DNA from: Pontibacter pudoricolor
GTDB lineage: Bacteria > Bacteroidota > Bacteroidia > Cytophagales > Hymenobacteraceae
Length of the DNA: 64,000 nt
Assembly: GCF_010092985.1 (NCBI RefSeq)
Contig: NZ_CP048106.1
Coordinates: 3,100,001-3,164,000, forward strand
Reading direction: 5' to 3'
The notes beneath the pieces were generated by a model. It ran no database searches. It worked only from the letters and a program-made list of their open reading frames with translations, and had not been told where the DNA came from. The translations under genes were made by a program, and so were the position numbers. Below, in pieces: positions 26,553 through 35,574 of the stretch. Positions within the stretch are counted from its first letter, which is position 1. Every line of letters starts with the position of its first letter.

Positions 26553-26813
26553 GATGTAAAAGGGCGAAATGCCGGATTTATCGTTATAATAGTGTCAGGC
26601 AATTCAACAAGATAAAACTTTTATATTTAAATACGCAGGCCAACCCACAAAAGCTTTTCTGATTTTATAGTTACCATTCAGGCTTAAACTATAGCCAGCG
26701 TCCTAAACATAACTATAGCGCAAAAGCAAACCGGCACAAATTAGTATATTCGCAGACCTTTACGAACTATAGCTACCCCGGGTGGCACAAACTATAACTG
26801 ATCTGAATTTATA

Positions 26814-28091
26814 ATGAACTATCAGAATACCCTTGCCTTTGCGCAGGAGCAAGACCAGAACGACCCGTTACATCACTTCAGAGATAAATTTTACTTCCCG
26901 CAGGTTAACAAACAGGATGCCATTTACTTCTGTGGCAACTCGCTTGGCCTGCAGCCAAAATCAGCACAGATGTACATCGATAACGAAATGTATAAATGGG
27001 CTAACCTGGCAGTGGAAGGGCATTTTAAAGGCGAAGAACCCTGGTTTAATTACCATGAACTGCTGGCTGCCGGTGCGGCCCGCGTGGTAGGCGCCAAAGA
27101 AAGCGAAGTCGTGATCATGAACCAGCTGACCGTGAACCTGCACCTGATGCTGGTGTCGTTTTACAGGCCGGAAGGCAAGCGCTTTAAGATCATTACCGAG
27201 GCAGGTGCTTTCCCGTCAGACCAATACGCCCTGGAAACCCAGACCCGCTTTCATGGCTATAACCCCGACGAAGCTGTAGTTGAACTGTACCCGCGCGAAG
27301 GCGAGTTTACACTTCGTACCGAAGACATTCTGCAAGCCATAAAAGACAATGCCGATGAGCTGGCGCTGGTGATGATGGGTGGCATAAACTACTATACGGG
27401 CCAGGTGTTCGATATGGAAGCCATTACCAAAGCAGGCCACGAAGCAGGTGCTATAGTTGGGTTTGACCTGGCACATGCTGCCGGCAACATACCTGTAAAA
27501 CTGCACGACTGGGGTGTAGACTTTGCGGTGTGGTGTACTTACAAATACCTGAACTCCGGCCCGGGCGGCACGTCCGGTGTGTTTGTGCACGAGCGCCATG
27601 CCAACAATCCTGAACTGCCACGTTTTGCCGGCTGGTGGGGCCACGATGCCAGCTCACGTTTCCAGATGAAAAAAGGCTTTATACCGATGTCCGGAGCTGC
27701 AGGCTGGCAACTGAGCAACGCCCAGATCTTACCACTGGCTGTGCACCGTGCCTCTTTAGAGATTTTTGATGCAGCCGGCATGGAAAATATGCGCGCCAAA
27801 AGCGAAAAGCTGACCGGTTACCTGGAGTACCTGATCAACGATGTGCATGTAGGCAAAGATGTACTGGAAATGATCACCCCAACTGATCCGAAAGCGCGTG
27901 GCTGCCAGATATCGATATTGGTAAAAAAGAATGCCCGTGAGCTGTTTAACAAACTAATGGAAGCCGGCATTATAGTGGACTACCGCGAACCGAACGTTAT
28001 TCGTGTAGCCCCTACCCCGCTTTACAACAGCTTCGAAGAAGTATTCCTTTTCTCTGAAATCCTGCACAAAACACTGGAAGAACACCAGTAA
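26814..28091 (+). CDS. kynU: Kynureninase
   Basis: This PLP enzyme splits kynurenine or 3-hydroxykynurenine into (3-hydroxy)anthranilate and alanine. The 425-residue fold type I protein shows YFCGNSLGLQPK, the cofactor lysine in WCTYKYLNSGPGG (about residue 243), the preceding FDLAHAAGN with the Asp that holds the pyridine ring, and GWWGHD. Length is normal. Given the neighbouring KMO and HAAO, 3-hydroxykynurenine is the likely substrate. A strong terminator follows. The upstream region carries several CTATAG sites. Confidence 0.97.
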   Translation: MNYQNTLAFAQEQDQNDPLHHFRDKFYFPQVNKQDAIYFCGNSLGLQPKSAQMYIDNEMYKWANLAVEGHFKGEEPWFNYHELLAAGAARVVGAKESEVVIMNQLTVNLHLMLVSFYRPEGKRFKIITEAGAFPSDQYALETQTRFHGYNPDEAVVELYPREGEFTLRTEDILQAIKDNADELALVMMGGINYYTGQVFDMEAITKAGHEAGAIVGFDLAHAAGNIPVKLHDWGVDFAVWCTYKYLNSGPGGTSGVFVHERHANNPELPRFAGWWGHDASSRFQMKKGFIPMSGAAGWQLSNAQILPLAVHRASLEIFDAAGMENMRAKSEKLTGYLEYLINDVHVGKDVLEMITPTDPKARGCQISILVKKNARELFNKLMEAGIIVDYREPNVIRVAPTPLYNSFEEVFLFSEILHKTLEEHQ

Positions 28092-28118
28092 ACTCTAACA
28101 CAATATAAAAACTATTGT

Positions 28119-28156
28119 AATGGCCTGTTTTGCATAAAAACAGGCCATTTTTTTAT
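28119..28156 (+). terminator. Rho-independent terminator of kynU
   Basis: AATGGCCTGTTTT and AAAACAGGCCATT form a 13-bp stem with a short loop, followed by TTTTTTT. Confidence 0.9.
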
Positions 28157-28229
28157 TAAAACATATTCAAGCTCAAAACTTTAAGCTGTTTTTAAGTATA
28201 AAGAGCATCTATAGTTACCAGACCAACGG

Positions 28230-29699
28230 ATGAATCTTTCGATCGAGAACATTTTACTGGGTGCTTCTATCCTGTTACTGATAAGCATTTTTCTCAGTAA
28301 GAGCCTCGGTAAATATGGTATCCCGGCCCTGATCCTGTTCCTGGCGGTAGGCATGCTGGCCGGCTCCGAAGGCATTGGAAAAATTCATTTCGATGATCCC
28401 GGTTCGGCCCAGTCTGTGGGTACTGTTGCCCTTGCCATTATCCTTTTTTCAGGGGGCCTGGACACGCGCTGGGAAACTACCAAACCTATTCTCTGGCGGG
28501 GGGTGAGCTTATCTACCTTTGGGGTATTTATAACCGCCATGCTGCTGGGGCTGTTTGTGTGGCGTATCACTGACTTTACTTTCCTGGAGGCAATGCTGCT
28601 GGCCTCTATCGTTTCGTCTACCGATGCAGCGGCCGTGTTCTCTATCCTTCGCTCTAAAAACATCGGTCTTAAACATAACCTGCGCCCTACCCTGGAGCTG
28701 GAATCCGGCAGCAACGACCCGATGGCTTACTTCCTGACCGTGAGTTTTACTTACCTGGTGATGAACGAAGGAGAAGCAAGTATGTGGCAGCTGGTACCTA
28801 TGTTTTTTCTGCAGATGAGTATTGGTGCTATTATGGGTATTGCCATGGGGCGCACGATGGCCTGGGTCATTAACCGGATAAAATTACATCAGGATGGCCT
28901 TTATCCGGCACTTTCGCTGGGCATGCTCATTTTTACATTTGCGTTTACCACAGTCATCAATGGCAACGGTTTCCTGGCGGTATACATTGCCGGGGTTATG
29001 CTGGGCAACCGCAACTATATACACAAAGGCAGCTTAACCAGGTTCTACGATGGCCTGGCCTGGCTTATGCAGATCGTTATATTCCTGACGCTTGGTTTGC
29101 TGGTGTTCCCGTCGCAGATGATACCTGTATTTGGCACCGGAGTACTTATCTCGCTTTTTCTGATGTTTGTGGCCCGTCCGGCAAGCGTTTTTATTAGCCT
29201 GATCCCATTCCGGAGTACTTTTCGTGATAAACTATATATTTCGTGGGTAGGTTTGCGCGGTGCAGTGCCTATTGTGTTTGCTACTTACCCGCTGCTGGCC
29301 GGTGTCGGGAAAGCGGACATGATGTTTAACATTGTGTTCTTTATTGTGCTCACGTCGGTTATGCTGCAGGGCACTACACTTACAGTTGTGGCCCGGTGGC
29401 TGGGCCTCTCCCGCCGCGACAGTTCTCCGAAGCGTTTCCAGTTAGGCGAAGAAATGGGCCTTGATATGAAAAATGCACTTGTAGAGCTCGACCTGACAAA
29501 GGAAAGTATGGCAGTAGGCAGATCTATAGTTGAATTACAGTTTCCGAAAACAGCCCTGATCGTGCTTATAAACCGTGGCGGCAAATACGTTACCCCAAAT
29601 GGCGCTACCGTGCTCGAAGAAAACGACAAGCTGCTGGTAATGATAAACAACGACAGTGAACTTGAAAAAGTAAACCAGGCATTGGGTATTTCCGCTTAA
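28230..29699 (+). CDS. Potassium/proton antiporter, CPA1 family with RCK-C domain
   Basis: This 489-residue membrane protein has about 12-13 helices of the Na+/H+ exchanger fold at residues 1-385 (LESGSNDPMAYFLTV is the conserved Asp motif of CPA1). A TrkA-C/RCK-C regulatory domain lies at about 405-487. The combination matches NhaP2/CvrA-type K+/H+ antiporters. It sits inside the kynurenine locus between kynU and kmo but has its own transcription unit, so a functional link is not shown. Confidence 0.9.
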   Translation: MNLSIENILLGASILLLISIFLSKSLGKYGIPALILFLAVGMLAGSEGIGKIHFDDPGSAQSVGTVALAIILFSGGLDTRWETTKPILWRGVSLSTFGVFITAMLLGLFVWRITDFTFLEAMLLASIVSSTDAAAVFSILRSKNIGLKHNLRPTLELESGSNDPMAYFLTVSFTYLVMNEGEASMWQLVPMFFLQMSIGAIMGIAMGRTMAWVINRIKLHQDGLYPALSLGMLIFTFAFTTVINGNGFLAVYIAGVMLGNRNYIHKGSLTRFYDGLAWLMQIVIFLTLGLLVFPSQMIPVFGTGVLISLFLMFVARPASVFISLIPFRSTFRDKLYISWVGLRGAVPIVFATYPLLAGVGKADMMFNIVFFIVLTSVMLQGTTLTVVARWLGLSRRDSSPKRFQLGEEMGLDMKNALVELDLTKESMAVGRSIVELQFPKTALIVLINRGGKYVTPNGATVLEENDKLLVMINNDSELEKVNQALGISA

Positions 29700-29743
29700 A
29701 CTATAAAAGGCAACTACAATTCTATAGTTGCCTTTTATAGTTT
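29698..29743. terminator. Bidirectional terminator made of CTATAG-type half-sites
   Basis: AAACTATAAAAGGCAACTA and its exact complement form a 19-bp stem with a short loop. Both arms carry ACTATA/TATAGT words and the loop junction holds CTATAG. It separates the convergent antiporter and kmo genes. Confidence 0.88.
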
Positions 29744-29754
29744 AACGCAGCCGG

Positions 29755-31140
29755 TTATGCTTCCTGTGGCTGGTATGTTTTTAGTTTCGCTTTTTGAATG
29801 AGCTGTTTTTCGAGTAGTTGCTGCACTTCCGGCTTGTTATAGTCTTCTATAGTCTGGATGTACTTCATTACCTTCTTCATGATCTTGTCTTGCTGCTGGC
29901 CGGTTTCAAGGGCGTAAGAATAAGGCAGATCAGAGAAAGTAACCATACTATACAGCGTATTCCATTTGCCCGGGTATTGCTCGCTTATTTTGCCTTCTAC
30001 TTTTTTGCGAAGCAGGAACCTGGGGTCGGCTACCTTGTCGCGCATCTCTACAAAGTTCATCACGGCCAGGTCGGCTATGGCATCGGCATCAGGTTTGCGC
30101 TTGCGCTCAAAGGCTTTAAACAGGGCACTCCAGTCGCCGTCAAAGGTATCCAGCATCTTGTCCAGCACGGTAATGTCCTCGAAGCCGGCGTTCATGCCCT
30201 GCCCGTAAAACGGCACCACCGCATGGCTGGCATCGCCTATCAGCAGCACTTTATCTTCGTAGCTCCACGGGAAACATTTTATAGTTACCAGCGAGCCCGT
30301 TGGGTTGCAGAAATAGTCCTGGGCCAGGTCCGGCATCAAAGGTATCGCATCCGGAAACACTTCCAGGAAAAAGTTAAGCAGGTCTGTATCGTTTTTGATG
30401 GAGGCAAAGGAGCGCTCGCCTTCGTAAGGGAAAAACAGCGTACAGGTAAAGCTCCCGTCCGTGTTCGGCAGCGCGATCATCATATAGTTGCCGCGCGGCC
30501 AGATGTGCAGGGCATTTTTTTCAAGGAGCCAACCGCCACCTTCAGCAGGTGGTATAGTTAGTTCTTTGTAACCGTACTCCAGGTAGCTTTGCTGGTAGTT
30601 AAACCGTTCTGTTTTCTGCAGGGCACCGCGCACCATCGAGAAAGCCCCGTCTGCACCAAAAATCAAATCCGGCGTTATAGTTTCGTCGATAGCATCATCG
30701 TGGTTGCGCAGTGTAACTTCGTTGGTTTTCAGGTTTACGTCCTGCACCTGGCGGTTAAAGTGGTAGTTTATATCCGGGTTTGGCTCCGATACATTCATAA
30801 GCGCCATGTTCAGCCCCGCCCGCGATACAGAGTAAATCGCCTGCCCTTCTTTGCCATAAGGCTGGTACGTCAGGTTGCCTTGTTCGTCGTGCATTACGCG
30901 GCCATACATGGGTATTGCCACCCGGCGCACTTCGTCTTCTATACCAATGCCACGCAGTGCTTTCCAGCCCCTGTCGCTTAGAGCGAGGTTAATAGAACGG
31001 CCACCATCCAGGGTGCTCACGCGCATATCGGGCCTGCGCTCGTACAAATCTACTTTATAGCCGCGCTTGGCCAGGTATAACGATAGCAGCGAGCCTACCA
31101 ATCCGGCTCCCATAATGGCGATGTTCTTCTTGTCGGTCAT
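29755..31140 (-). CDS. kmo: Kynurenine 3-monooxygenase
   Basis: This FAD-dependent hydroxylase makes 3-hydroxykynurenine. The 461-residue protein begins with the FAD fingerprint AIMGAGLVGSLLSLYLAKRGYKVDLYERRPD, has RSINLALSDRGWKAL and the substrate-side MYGRVMHD. The second FAD motif is VLLIGDASHAVVPFYGQGMNAGFED. The C-terminal segment after residue 400 is soluble here, unlike the membrane anchor of the animal enzyme. It is convergent with the antiporter gene. Confidence 0.96.
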   Translation of the reverse strand: MTDKKNIAIMGAGLVGSLLSLYLAKRGYKVDLYERRPDMRVSTLDGGRSINLALSDRGWKALRGIGIEDEVRRVAIPMYGRVMHDEQGNLTYQPYGKEGQAIYSVSRAGLNMALMNVSEPNPDINYHFNRQVQDVNLKTNEVTLRNHDDAIDETITPDLIFGADGAFSMVRGALQKTERFNYQQSYLEYGYKELTIPPAEGGGWLLEKNALHIWPRGNYMMIALPNTDGSFTCTLFFPYEGERSFASIKNDTDLLNFFLEVFPDAIPLMPDLAQDYFCNPTGSLVTIKCFPWSYEDKVLLIGDASHAVVPFYGQGMNAGFEDITVLDKMLDTFDGDWSALFKAFERKRKPDADAIADLAVMNFVEMRDKVADPRFLLRKKVEGKISEQYPGKWNTLYSMVTFSDLPYSYALETGQQQDKIMKKVMKYIQTIEDYNKPEVQQLLEKQLIQKAKLKTYQPQEA

Positions 31141-31227
31141 AGCGTAAAGTATAGGGCAATACCACTGTTGCTGTAAAGTAACGGTTTCCTTTCTTTTTTC
31201 ACAATGATTGTTGCAGGCTGTGCCAGT

Positions 31228-31830
31228 TTAGCTTACAATGTTACGGAAAGTAAGGTTAATGCGGTTGCCTGTGGGCCTGGCTGTTTTGGGGATGGCATGC
31301 TGCCAGTTGCGTTGCGTTGGGCCCTGCATCAGCAGCAGGCTGCCGTGGGTTATAGTCAGGTAGATATTCTTTTGTGCTTTGTTGTGCCTATGCCGGAAAC
31401 CAAACCTGCGTTCTGCTCCAAAACTAACCGATGCTATAGTTGGCTCAGGACCTAGTTCCGGTTCATCGTCGGAGTGCCAGCCCATGCTATTTTGGCCGTT
31501 CTGGTACAGGTTTAGCAATACGCTGTTATAGTTATGGCCGGTGGCGGTTTCTACTTTATCTTTTATCTGCAGCAATACCGGTAACCAGGGTTGCGGTTTA
31601 TTCTCAAGGCCGGAGTACATATAGGCTTTGTCGCCGTACCAGGCGGTCAGGCGCGGCATGGGTAGTTCCTTCCCGAACATGCGTATCTTTTCCTGTTTCC
31701 AGTTTACCTGCTCCAGTAGTTGCTCAAAGTATCGTTCGCTTTCCTGTTGAGTAAAGAAATCAGGCACAAAATATACTTCCGCACCTGGTATAGTTAGGTT
31801 TGCTGCACTGTCTATTTTAAACTTGTTCAT
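31228..31830 (-). CDS. AlkB-like alpha-ketoglutarate-dependent dioxygenase
   Basis: This 200-residue protein resembles the ALKBH2/3 branch of AlkB DNA and RNA demethylases, which remove 1-methyladenine and 3-methylcytosine lesions. Iron ligands are visible as H119-x-D121 in MGWHSDDE and H178 in WQHAIPK. Arg190 and Arg196 in GNRINLTFR would bind 2-oxoglutarate, and PRLTAWYGD is a family motif. Its start overlaps the 3' end of the upstream antiporter gene by 14 bases, so the two are cotranscribed. Confidence 0.93.
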   Translation of the reverse strand: MNKFKIDSAANLTIPGAEVYFVPDFFTQQESERYFEQLLEQVNWKQEKIRMFGKELPMPRLTAWYGDKAYMYSGLENKPQPWLPVLLQIKDKVETATGHNYNSVLLNLYQNGQNSMGWHSDDEPELGPEPTIASVSFGAERRFGFRHRHNKAQKNIYLTITHGSLLLMQGPTQRNWQHAIPKTARPTGNRINLTFRNIVS

Positions 31831-33112
31831 CCCTGTATGACCTTCCTTTATTCTCAGAAGCCAGCCGTCTTTTAGCTCTCCTCTCTCTTCGCCGGCTCGA
31901 GTCCAGGTAATCCATCACCCTGGATGCCGTTACGCCATGCAGCACGATAGAAACCATAACTATAAACCCAACTATAGACCACAATTCATCCGTATCAGTA
32001 AAATTTGCCTCATTAAATGCAAAAGCCAGGTAAAAGAAAGACCCGATGCCACGTATCCCGAAAAAGCTTATCGCTACCTTTTCTCTGATACTACAATTAT
32101 CTTTAAAAATAGAGATATAGGCTGTCAGGGGCCTGATAATGAACAAGAACCCGAGACCCAGCAAAACTCCCTCCCAGGTTAAATGATCCAACAGTCCGGT
32201 AACCAGGCTTCCTCCAAACAACATCAGCAGTATTACCATCAGGATACGCTCTATCTGCGTTACAAAGTCGTGCATTTCGGTATGATATTCGTGCCCTTCT
32301 TCATAACTGCTCATGGTTAGCGCTGCTATAAACACGGCTATAAAGCCATACCCATGTACCATTTCTGTCAGGCCATAAGTTACCAACGTAGCAGACAAGG
32401 CAACAAAGCCATCGCCTGTCTCAGGAAAAGAAGAGCTCCTGGGTAGGTAAAAAATAAGATATGCCAGCCCCCTGCCAATGACGTAACCCATAGCTACGCC
32501 AGCAATAACTTTATAAACCAGATCCCACAATACCCACTCTGTAACCCATCCTTCTCCTGTACTTGCGCCTACTGCTATAGCTATAGCCAGCCACACAAAC
32601 GGGAAAGCACTGCCATCGTTAAGACCGGCTTCAGCGGTAAGCGAGAAGCGAACGTCGTCTTCTTCTGTATCGTGAGGAGGACCAACCTGCACCTGTTCTG
32701 CCAGCACCGGATCTGTGGGCGCCATAACAGCCCCGAGTAGCACAGCTGCTGCAGGAGCCAGGCCCAGCCACCACCAGCCTAAAAAAGCAAGTATACCAAT
32801 AGAGAGCAACATGGTTACAGATACTAACTTCAGCGGAATCTTCCAGTTTTTCCAGCTAACCCTGCGCCTTATTTTAAGGCCGGTGGCCATCAGCGAAACT
32901 ATAACGCTCAACTCAGTAAGATGCACGGCATAGCCTTCGTGCCATAAAGGGTCTGGGAACGGAAGGCTAAGGGGCAGCGAATAAATTAGTACACCGATCA
33001 GCAAATAAATGATAGGGTAAGAAAGAAAACTCTTTTCTATCATGGCTGGCACCCAGGCCATGGAGAGAGCAGCCAACCCTATTATGGTAATAACAATAAT
33101 GTATGAATCCAT
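31817..33112 (-). CDS. Cation:proton antiporter, CPA1 family
   Basis: This 431-residue protein has about 12 membrane helices of the sodium/proton exchanger fold. FSLTAEAGLNDGSAFPFVWLAIAIA is the conserved ND-type motif, and APTDPVLAEQVQVG precedes it, as in NhaP-like carriers. It lacks the RCK-C domain of the other antiporter nearby and ends with a basic tail (RRRERRAKRR). It shares an operon with the overlapping alkB-like gene. The ion specificity cannot be read from the sequence. Confidence 0.9.
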   Translation of the reverse strand: MDSYIIVITIIGLAALSMAWVPAMIEKSFLSYPIIYLLIGVLIYSLPLSLPFPDPLWHEGYAVHLTELSVIVSLMATGLKIRRRVSWKNWKIPLKLVSVTMLLSIGILAFLGWWWLGLAPAAAVLLGAVMAPTDPVLAEQVQVGPPHDTEEDDVRFSLTAEAGLNDGSAFPFVWLAIAIAVGASTGEGWVTEWVLWDLVYKVIAGVAMGYVIGRGLAYLIFYLPRSSSFPETGDGFVALSATLVTYGLTEMVHGYGFIAVFIAALTMSSYEEGHEYHTEMHDFVTQIERILMVILLMLFGGSLVTGLLDHLTWEGVLLGLGFLFIIRPLTAYISIFKDNCSIREKVAISFFGIRGIGSFFYLAFAFNEANFTDTDELWSIVGFIVMVSIVLHGVTASRVMDYLDSSRRRERRAKRRLASENKGRSYRDEQV

Positions 33113-33338
33113 ATGGAGGATGGTGGTTGGCAGTTCATGATTTTTCTTAGCGGTTTGTACGCAAATAAACCCGGAATAGCTAAGTAAAGAGATACCAGAA
33201 TAAGCAGTGTACCTGCACGTTAACTATAGCCAACACTTGTGAGAGATAGTTTTTGAGCCCGGTTTAAAAGGCTGGCAACTATAAATGGATGTTAGGAATA
33301 ATGATGCAAGAATGGATTAACCTCAACTATAAAAACAA

Positions 33339-33375
33339 CAAAGCACAGCAGATCTCAACCTGCTGTACTTTGCAT
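33339..33375 (-). terminator. Terminator of the 3-hydroxyanthranilate dioxygenase gene
   Basis: CAAAGCACAGCAG and CTGCTGTACTTTG form a stem with one mismatch, followed on the minus strand by TTGTTTTTATAG. Confidence 0.75.
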
Positions 33376-33396
33376 AACGATTTGATTACCTATAGT

Positions 33397-33936
33397 TTAC
33401 TTTACTGTTTCGGCTGGTTTAGCTGGTGGCTGTAAAACGTCGCCACACTTGCTGCAGGTGCGCTTCTGTTCATCATCCCAGAAATTGCCCATAATTACTG
33501 GCAGCTGCTTTACGATGTCAGTTACTTCGGTAAAATCTTCGTGCAGTTTGTTGCCACAGTTCTCGCAAAACCACATAAAACCATCTTTTTCCCCTTCGCG
33601 GCGGTAGCGCTCTATCACCAAGCCAACAGTGTTGGCAGGGCGCTGTGGCGAGTGCGGTACACGTGGCGGCAACAGGAAAATCTCCCCTTCTTTTATCTCG
33701 ATATCCACAGGCTTACCGTCATCAATTATTTTTACGGTGATGTCGCCTTCAAGCTGGTAGAAAAACTCTTCGCTTTCGTCGTAATGGTAATCTTTGCGGG
33801 CATTCGGGCCGCCTACTACCATCACAATAAAATCGTCGTTGCCTTTAAACACCTGCTGGTTGCCAACGGGTGGTTTAAGCAGGTGGCGGTTTTCGTCAAT
33901 CCATTTTTTAAAGTTGAAAGGTTTTGCTACAGCCAT
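33397..33936 (-). CDS. nbaC: 3-hydroxyanthranilate 3,4-dioxygenase
   Basis: This enzyme opens the ring of 3-hydroxyanthranilate to give ACMS, the substrate of the nearby decarboxylase. The 179-residue cupin has R47, the iron ligands H51, E57 and H95, and R99, at the same positions as the well-studied Cupriavidus enzyme. Four Cys (124, 127, 161 and 164; CENC and CSKC) form the rubredoxin-like second metal site found in bacterial members. The length is normal. It is divergent from the SDR gene and has its own terminator. Confidence 0.97.
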   Translation of the reverse strand: MAVAKPFNFKKWIDENRHLLKPPVGNQQVFKGNDDFIVMVVGGPNARKDYHYDESEEFFYQLEGDITVKIIDDGKPVDIEIKEGEIFLLPPRVPHSPQRPANTVGLVIERYRREGEKDGFMWFCENCGNKLHEDFTEVTDIVKQLPVIMGNFWDDEQKRTCSKCGDVLQPPAKPAETVK

Positions 33937-34056
33937 AGTTTTAGTTGTTAGGTTGATAAATTGAAGGTACGCAAAAGCTGGTAAAAATGGTAATGCAACT
34001 GAAAGAGGCTGTACTATAGCGCTGCAAGTTTAAAGGCTTTTGCGTACTTTTATACT

Positions 34057-34845
34057 ATGAACCTGAACCTACAGAACAAACGCGCTATAGTTTGCGGCAG
34101 CACGCAAGGCATCGGCAAAGCCATTGCCATAGAACTGGCACAACTGGGAGCCAACGTAACCTTAGCCGCCCGCAACGAAGACAAATTACGAACAGCACTA
34201 CAAGACCTGGATACGAGCCAGGGCCAGCAGCACGACTATATAGTTGCCGACTTTACAGACCCTTACAACCTGAACATACAGGTACAGGGCTACCTGGCCC
34301 AGCAGCAAACCGTACATATTTTGGTAAACAACACCGGTGGCCCGGCCGGCGGACCAATTACCGAAGCTATCTCGGATGAGTTTATGGATGCCTTTAACCA
34401 GCACCTGATCGCGAACCACCTGCTGGCAAAAGCGGTAATTCCGGGCATGAAGGCAGCCAACTATGGCCGTATCATCAATATCATCAGCACCTCGGTAAAG
34501 CAGCCGTTGCATGGTTTGGGTGTATCAAATACTATTCGAGGGGCAGTGGCAAGCTGGGCTAAAACAATGGCAAACGAGCTGGGGCAATTTGGGATAACCG
34601 TAAACAACGTGCTACCCGGCGCAACACGTACCGGTCGCCTGGAATCCATCATCGAAAACAAAGCGAAGAAAACCGCTACTGAAGTAGACACTATGGAAGA
34701 AGAGATGATGAAGGAAATACCGGCCCTTCGCTTTGCCGAACCCGAAGAAGTTGCCGCCGCCGCTGCGTTTTTAGCGACTCCAGCTGCTGCTTATATCAAC
34801 GGTATTAACGTGCCGGTTGATGGCGGCAGGACGGGATGTTTATAG
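34057..34845 (+). CDS. SDR family oxidoreductase with altered active site
   Basis: This 262-residue Rossmann-fold protein has the cofactor motif GSTQGIGKA near residues 14-22, LVNNTGGP and the IINIISTS strand with the catalytic Ser. The usual YxxxK is replaced by SNTIR in the helix GVSNTIRGAVASWAKTMANEL. The motif is intact neither in Tyr nor in Lys. A subfamily of SDRs of this kind exists and often keeps an unknown activity. The location between HAAO and an ALDH suggests a role in kynurenine breakdown, but this is only inference. The stop is the TAG of a TTATAG variant motif. Confidence 0.85.
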   Translation: MNLNLQNKRAIVCGSTQGIGKAIAIELAQLGANVTLAARNEDKLRTALQDLDTSQGQQHDYIVADFTDPYNLNIQVQGYLAQQQTVHILVNNTGGPAGGPITEAISDEFMDAFNQHLIANHLLAKAVIPGMKAANYGRIINIISTSVKQPLHGLGVSNTIRGAVASWAKTMANELGQFGITVNNVLPGATRTGRLESIIENKAKKTATEVDTMEEEMMKEIPALRFAEPEEVAAAAAFLATPAAAYINGINVPVDGGRTGCL

Positions 34846-34876
34846 TTGTTGATTGTCTATTAAAGCGAATAAATCA

Positions 34877-35492
34877 TTGAGAAAGAACCTAATATACTTT
34901 ATTCTAGTAGCCTTTCTTTTTGCTTGCGGTAATCGGGAATACTTTTGAAGATAAGTTATTTGAAGAGCCTGAAATGGTTTATCATGTAATCAAAGAACAA
35001 ATAATTGATTCATCTGACTCCGCCCCACCACATCCTCCAGCTTTGTTTTATGCACAGCACAACTTTATCGTGTACACAAATGGTAAAACGTACTATCATG
35101 ACAAGTTCAAAGACTTTGGGTGGTGCGGAACAGGAGTTGATACATCGAACCCGGCTTTTTTGAATCTAAACACTTCAGATCTTGTAGAATTGACAGATGA
35201 TAATTTGGTACGCTTTGTTAGAAACACGGTTCAAGACTCGAGTAGTTATCACCGGAAAGTAACAGCTATAATATCTTCTCCTACTGATACTATAACTAAT
35301 AAGCATTTCAAGGAAATAATCAATGTATTCAGGCAAGAGAAGTTCAACATCTATTCTGTCAGAAAAACTACAGAAGAAGAAAATGTTGTTCTGAAACATA
35401 AAATTGAAAACAGAGACTATAACCCAGAACTTATAGTTTGGAAAAGCGATTTTGGTGGTATAAAGTTCTTGCCACCAAACACTGAAGATTAA
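34877..35492 (+). CDS. Small lipoprotein of unknown function, apparently frameshifted near its N-terminus
   Basis: From the TTG, one frame encodes a lipoprotein signal (RKNLIYFILVAFLFACGN) and then stops after REYF. The main frame continues EDKLFEEPEMVYHVIKEQ for about 180 residues. Removing one T from the run at 34943-34946 joins them. I do not recognise the body, which is soluble, mixed alpha/beta, and rich in aromatic and charged residues. An alternative is that translation starts at TTG 34920 in the main frame, which leaves it without a signal. Its base composition is more AT-rich than its neighbours, hinting at horizontal acquisition. Confidence 0.55.
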
Positions 35493-35539
35493 CTATCACT
35501 AATATCAATTGTGCATAGCTACTTCAAATTAAAACTATA

Positions 35540-35574
35540 CACATTCTTAATTATTCATTATTAATTACCCACTA
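35540..35574. repeat. AT-rich TTATTCATTATTAATTA repeat before the aldehyde dehydrogenase
   Basis: The words TTATTCATTATTAATTACCC belong to the same family as the repeats near 2.5 and 21.4 kb. It ends 4-5 bases before the GTG start codon. Confidence 0.55.

Noticed and set aside
26553-26813. Specific regulator binding site between ACMSD and kynU
   Set aside because: The only repeated word is the CTATAG motif, which is everywhere in the window. No regulator gene is close by, so no operator can be claimed.
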